From the NCBI RefSeq assembly GCF_000494755.1, contig NC_022657.1:1313501-1377500 (forward strand): 64,000 nucleotides of DNA, read 5' to 3'. Each line of letters opens with the position of its first letter. Positions within the stretch are counted from its first letter, which is position 1. Source of the DNA: Amorphoplanes friuliensis DSM 7358. GTDB taxonomy: Bacteria; Actinomycetota; Actinomycetes; Mycobacteriales; Micromonosporaceae. Positions 61,530-64,000 of this stretch are shown here, piece by piece. The notes below the pieces were generated by a model that saw nothing but the letters and a program-made list of their open reading frames with translations, made no database searches and was not told the DNA's origin. Position numbers and translations under genes: made by a program.

Positions 61530-61554
61530 GCAGTGACGTCGCCTAGGTAGTGAC
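61521..61554. repeat. 17-bp tandem repeat providing stops for two convergent genes
   Basis: GTCGCCTAGGCAGTGAC (61521-61537) is followed at once by GTCGCCTAGGTAGTGAC. The CCTAGG palindrome gives TAG on both strands. The first copy ends the LPXTG gene (61527-61529), and the second ends the LigD-like gene (61543-61545). Confidence 0.9.
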
Positions 61555-62610
61555 AGAGAGCCAGAGCCGGCTGCGGCGACCCGGTAGGTAAGGGGAGTCG
61601 AGCCGCTTCGCAACGACGCCGTCCAGGCCCTGCGCCTGGGCGGCGTCGAGCGCGAACGACCCGCCACCGGAGAAGTACGGCGGCGTCTGCCAGTTGTCAC
61701 CGGCCAGGTCCAGGCCCTCCAGCAGCTCGCGGCGCTCGGCGTACCGGACCAGCTCCACCGTGGAATGGCCCTCCAGCCAGAGCAGGTCGTAGGCGAGGAA
61801 CTGCACCGGCGTGCGCTCGGCGGCCCGGCGCGCGGCCGCGGAATCCTTCGGCGCCTTACGGCGCTCCAGCAGCTCCGGAGAGACCCGCGCGCCGTCGAAA
61901 GCCACGATCTCCCCATCCAGTACGGCCTCGAGCGGGGCGAGCGCTTCACCCAGTGGGCGCAGCTCCGGGTACCACGAGGTGACGTCGGTGCCCTCGGCGT
62001 CGGTGACCTTGACCCGTCCACCGGACACCTGGATCAGGGTGCGGCGGCCGGCCCAGCTCAGCTCGTACCCCCAGTCCTGGTCGTCGGGCGGCAGGCCGGC
62101 GGCCCGGGTCGCGAGCATGGGCTCGACGGCCTCGGGCATGGTCTCCCAGCCCGGCTCGGAGGGGTCCATCCGGCGGACCATCCAGTCGTTGCCGCCCGTC
62201 TGGAAGAAGACGTAGCGCCCGCTGGTGCGTTCACCGTGGAAAGTGACGCTGATCTCGTCGTCGCGCCACTTGTCGGTCTCGAAGGTGCCCCGATCGTGGA
62301 TGGTCATCCGGCCGCCGCCGTACTCACCGGCCGGGATCTCGCCCGCGAAGTCCAGGTATTCGAGCGGGTGGTCCTCGGTGTGCTTGGCGAGGTGGTTGCG
62401 GGCGCGATCGCGAGGCAGACCCCGCGGCACGGCGAACGAGACGAGCACGCCGTCACGCTCCAGCCGGACGTCCCAGTGCAGGCTGCGGGCGTGATGCTGC
62501 TGGATGACGAACCTGTTCCCCGTGGTCGGGCGGGGCCGGGCACGCGGCACGGGTTCCGGCGTACGCCGGGCGTCCCGCCGCCGTCGGTACTCCTCCAGCT
62601 GGTCGGTCAT
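61543..62610 (-). CDS. LigD-like protein: 3'-phosphoesterase plus inactive ligase domain
   Basis: This 355-aa protein has an N-terminal LigD-type 3'-phosphoesterase domain (QQHHARSLHWDVRLE; His39/40, His45, Asp47, and a later EIPAGEYGGG). A partial ATP-dependent ligase domain follows. In the adenylation motif the expected KxDG reads SWAG (YELSWAGRR, Ser185 in place of Lys), and the protein stops soon after DGVVAKRLDSPY without an OB-fold. It can hardly ligate DNA. The phosphoesterase half may still process 3' ends. ATG at 62610 is the family start. Confidence 0.82.
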   Translation of the reverse strand: MTDQLEEYRRRRDARRTPEPVPRARPRPTTGNRFVIQQHHARSLHWDVRLERDGVLVSFAVPRGLPRDRARNHLAKHTEDHPLEYLDFAGEIPAGEYGGGRMTIHDRGTFETDKWRDDEISVTFHGERTSGRYVFFQTGGNDWMVRRMDPSEPGWETMPEAVEPMLATRAAGLPPDDQDWGYELSWAGRRTLIQVSGGRVKVTDAEGTDVTSWYPELRPLGEALAPLEAVLDGEIVAFDGARVSPELLERRKAPKDSAAARRAAERTPVQFLAYDLLWLEGHSTVELVRYAERRELLEGLDLAGDNWQTPPYFSGGGSFALDAAQAQGLDGVVAKRLDSPYLPGRRSRLWLSVTT

Positions 62611-62682
62611 ACCACGATTGTCCGCCGGAGTTACACAGTTGTCATTCGCAGACCTGTCGTACCCCCGTGCCAGGGTCGAGGC

Positions 62683-63348
62683 ATGTACGTCGAATGGGCG
62701 GCCGAGCTGCCGCACGTGATCGCCTGGCGCAGCACGGTGGCGCCGGGCACCCCGCCCACGCGCATCCTGCCCGACGGCTGCCTCGACGTGATCTGGCACG
62801 ACGGCACGGTGTTCGTCGCCGGTCCCGACACCACGGCGCAGGTCTCCGGTGCGTCGGCGGGCAGCACGTTCTTCGCCCTGCGCTTCGCCGCCGGGACGGG
62901 TCCGGGAGTGCTCGGCCTGCCCGCCGACGAGCTCACCGACCGGCAAGTCCCGCTCGACCAGATCTGCGCACCCGCCGAGGTCAGAGCCCTGTCCGAGGCC
63001 GATGACCCGCTCGCCGCCCTGGACCGCTTCACCCGGCGCCGCTGGCACGCGCCCGACAGCGTGATGGTCGCCGTTGCCGCTCAGGCGCGGGCCGGGCGAC
63101 CGGTCGGCGCGATCGCCGACCGGTCCGGCCTCAGCCCGCGCCAGCTGCAGCGTCGCTGCCGGACCGCTTTCGGGTACGGCCCGAAGTCGCTGGCCAAAAT
63201 TCTGCGGATGCAGCGAGCGGTGGGGCTGGCCCGGGCCGGACGACCGTTCGCCGAGGTGTCCACGACGGCCGGTTACGCCGACCAGGCGCATCTCTCCCGG
63301 GACGTGAAAGCGCTGGCAGGGGTGCCCCTCGGTGACCTTGTCAGCTGA
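62683..63348 (+). CDS. AraC family transcriptional regulator
   Basis: This 221-aa protein has a DUF6597-like N-terminal domain (RILPDGCLDVIWHDGTVFVAGPD, in part) and a C-terminal AraC helix-turn-helix (ADRSGLSPRQLQRRCRTAFGYGPK, in part; TTAGYADQAHLSRDVKAL). Such regulators often control an adjacent oxidative gene. ATG at 62683 follows AGGG by 8 nt. It is divergent from the LigD-like gene with 72 nt between and upstream of the monooxygenase. Confidence 0.87.
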   Translation: MYVEWAAELPHVIAWRSTVAPGTPPTRILPDGCLDVIWHDGTVFVAGPDTTAQVSGASAGSTFFALRFAAGTGPGVLGLPADELTDRQVPLDQICAPAEVRALSEADDPLAALDRFTRRRWHAPDSVMVAVAAQARAGRPVGAIADRSGLSPRQLQRRCRTAFGYGPKSLAKILRMQRAVGLARAGRPFAEVSTTAGYADQAHLSRDVKALAGVPLGDLVS

Positions 63349-63405
63349 CCAGCGCCGTGGCGGCGTCGCGGGGCTCCAGAGGGGAGCGACCCGAGCAGTG
63401 ACGAC

Positions 63406-63420
63406 TGTTCGTTTCGAACA
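63406..63420. promoter_or_regulatory. palindrome TGTTCG-TTT-CGAACA
   Basis: A perfect 15-bp palindrome sits 100 nt before the monooxygenase start. The polarity (GTTCG then CGAAC) is opposite to the LexA/SOS box, so another regulator is likely. Confidence 0.45.
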
Positions 63421-63519
63421 AATCGGACGCGGACATGATCGTGGGTTCCCCCTCCCGGTGGCGGCGGGTAGTGTCTTGGCTCCGACGCGTATCGAACACC
63501 CCTCGGAGGCGTTGCTGCG

Positions 63520-64000
63520 ATGACCTTGCGCATCCTCGTCGTGGGCGCCGGCATCAGCGGCCTCGCGGCGGCCCGAGGGCTTCGTGTCGCGGGTTTCCGG
63601 CCCGACGTGGTCGAGGAGCTGCCCGCCACGACTGTCCCCGGCGCCGGCATCTACCTCCCCGGCAACGCATCCAGGGCCCTGCGCCTGCTCGGCCTCGACG
63701 CGCCGCTCCGGCCGCTCGGCCACCTGATCTTCCGGCAGGTCTTCCAGGACTCCGACGGCGGCGAGCTGTTCGAGATGGACGTCGCCGGCCTCTGGGCGGG
63801 CGTGGGCGAGAGCCGTGCGCTGTCCCGCGGCGACCTCCAGCAGGTGCTGCTCACCGGCGTCGGGGGCGAGGTGCGCTACGACACGGTCGTCCGCGACCTC
63901 GAGCTCGTCGACGACGGCGTCAAGGTCGAGTTCGGCACCGGTGCCGTCGCCGAGTACGACCTGGTCATCGGGGCCGACGGCCGGCGTTCGACCATCCGGG
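63520..64000 (+). CDS. FAD-dependent monooxygenase (3' part missing)
   Basis: The first 160 residues of a PHBH-type flavin monooxygenase are visible. The FAD-binding motif reads LRILVVGAGISGLAAARGLR, and the second flavin/NADPH motif reads VIGADGRRSTIR at the very edge. The family hydroxylates aromatic or other small organic substrates; the target is not readable. ATG at 63520 follows GGAGG by about 10 nt. The gene runs off the right end of the window. Confidence 0.88.
   Translation, partial: MTLRILVVGAGISGLAAARGLRVAGFRPDVVEELPATTVPGAGIYLPGNASRALRLLGLDAPLRPLGHLIFRQVFQDSDGGELFEMDVAGLWAGVGESRALSRGDLQQVLLTGVGGEVRYDTVVRDLELVDDGVKVEFGTGAVAEYDLVIGADGRRSTIR

Noticed and set aside
1..64000. tRNA or rRNA genes
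   Set aside because: No GTTCGAATC-type T-arm with a matching cloverleaf and no rRNA core sequence was recognised on reading; a tRNAscan run would settle it.

Overview
The window is chromosomal DNA of a very high-GC actinomycete. Several features point to Micromonosporaceae, probably Actinoplanes or a relative: a type IV pilus PilB/PilT pair, a mycothiol-dependent formaldehyde dehydrogenase, several GGDEF/EAL and GAF-type signalling proteins, an FxSxx-COOH peptide gene, and many apparently leaderless genes with TANNNT boxes 6-8 nt before the start codon. The genus is an inference from gene content; no rRNA or tRNA gene was seen.

Layout. 1-2.3 kb: pilB followed by the start of pilT, minus strand. 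2.3-6.6 kb: a GlxA-type regulator divergent from an MFS transporter, a snapalysin-like secreted protease, and a beta-propeller/STAS pair. 6.7-15.8 kb: an NB-ARC/TPR protein of FxsT type, a multi-domain histidine kinase with a receiver lacking its phospho-Asp, a normal receiver protein, a MarR/SDR divergon with an operator array, and a membrane GGDEF-EAL enzyme. 15.8-18.3 kb: a RiPP-type locus with a 70-aa precursor ending in FNSAL (FxSxx-COOH) directly upstream of a stand-alone HExxH peptide-hydroxylase-like protein, and a divergent pair of small unknown genes. 18.7-21.9 kb: a coupled three-gene operon built around a PD-(D/E)XK nuclease with a Cas4/AddB-like four-cysteine arrangement. 21.9-29.2 kb: SpoIIE phosphatase, SRPBCC protein, prim-pol, two membrane-anchored proteins, a beta-family protein divergent from an SF1 helicase. 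29.3-33.2 kb: a small type VII secretion-like cluster (WXG-type protein, long PPE-like protein, mycosin) and a membrane HELGH protein. 33.6-36.8 kb: an unknown gene and a TetR/ABC exporter divergon. 36.8-41.8 kb: GntR regulator, NCS1 permease, hydantoin/allantoin-type racemase, ACC deaminase and SDR. 41.8-50 kb: membrane protein, a 1,413-aa helicase with a C-terminal Vsr-like nuclease, GlxA regulator, cupin, Mrr-like coiled-coil protein. 50-54.2 kb: PAS-GGDEF-EAL, cupin, MarR, small membrane protein, separated by repeat-rich DNA. 54.6-64 kb: TPM-domain protein, MscR-type dehydrogenase with its metallo-beta-lactamase partner, glycosidase, LPXTG surface protein, a LigD-like protein with a dead ligase domain, AraC regulator, and the start of a flavin monooxygenase.

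Two themes stand out. First, an FxSxx-COOH peptide locus in which the usual radical SAM enzyme is absent from the window and the HExxH domain is a separate protein. Second, at least five genes end in short tandem duplications that copy the stop codon and flanking coding sequence (units of 17, 18, 55 and about 120 bp, plus a 15-bp array). This is an unusual and apparently recurrent feature of this genome. A set of nuclease, helicase and prim-pol genes between 18.7 and 29.2 kb, and the helicase-Vsr gene, could be defence functions; this is a hypothesis only.
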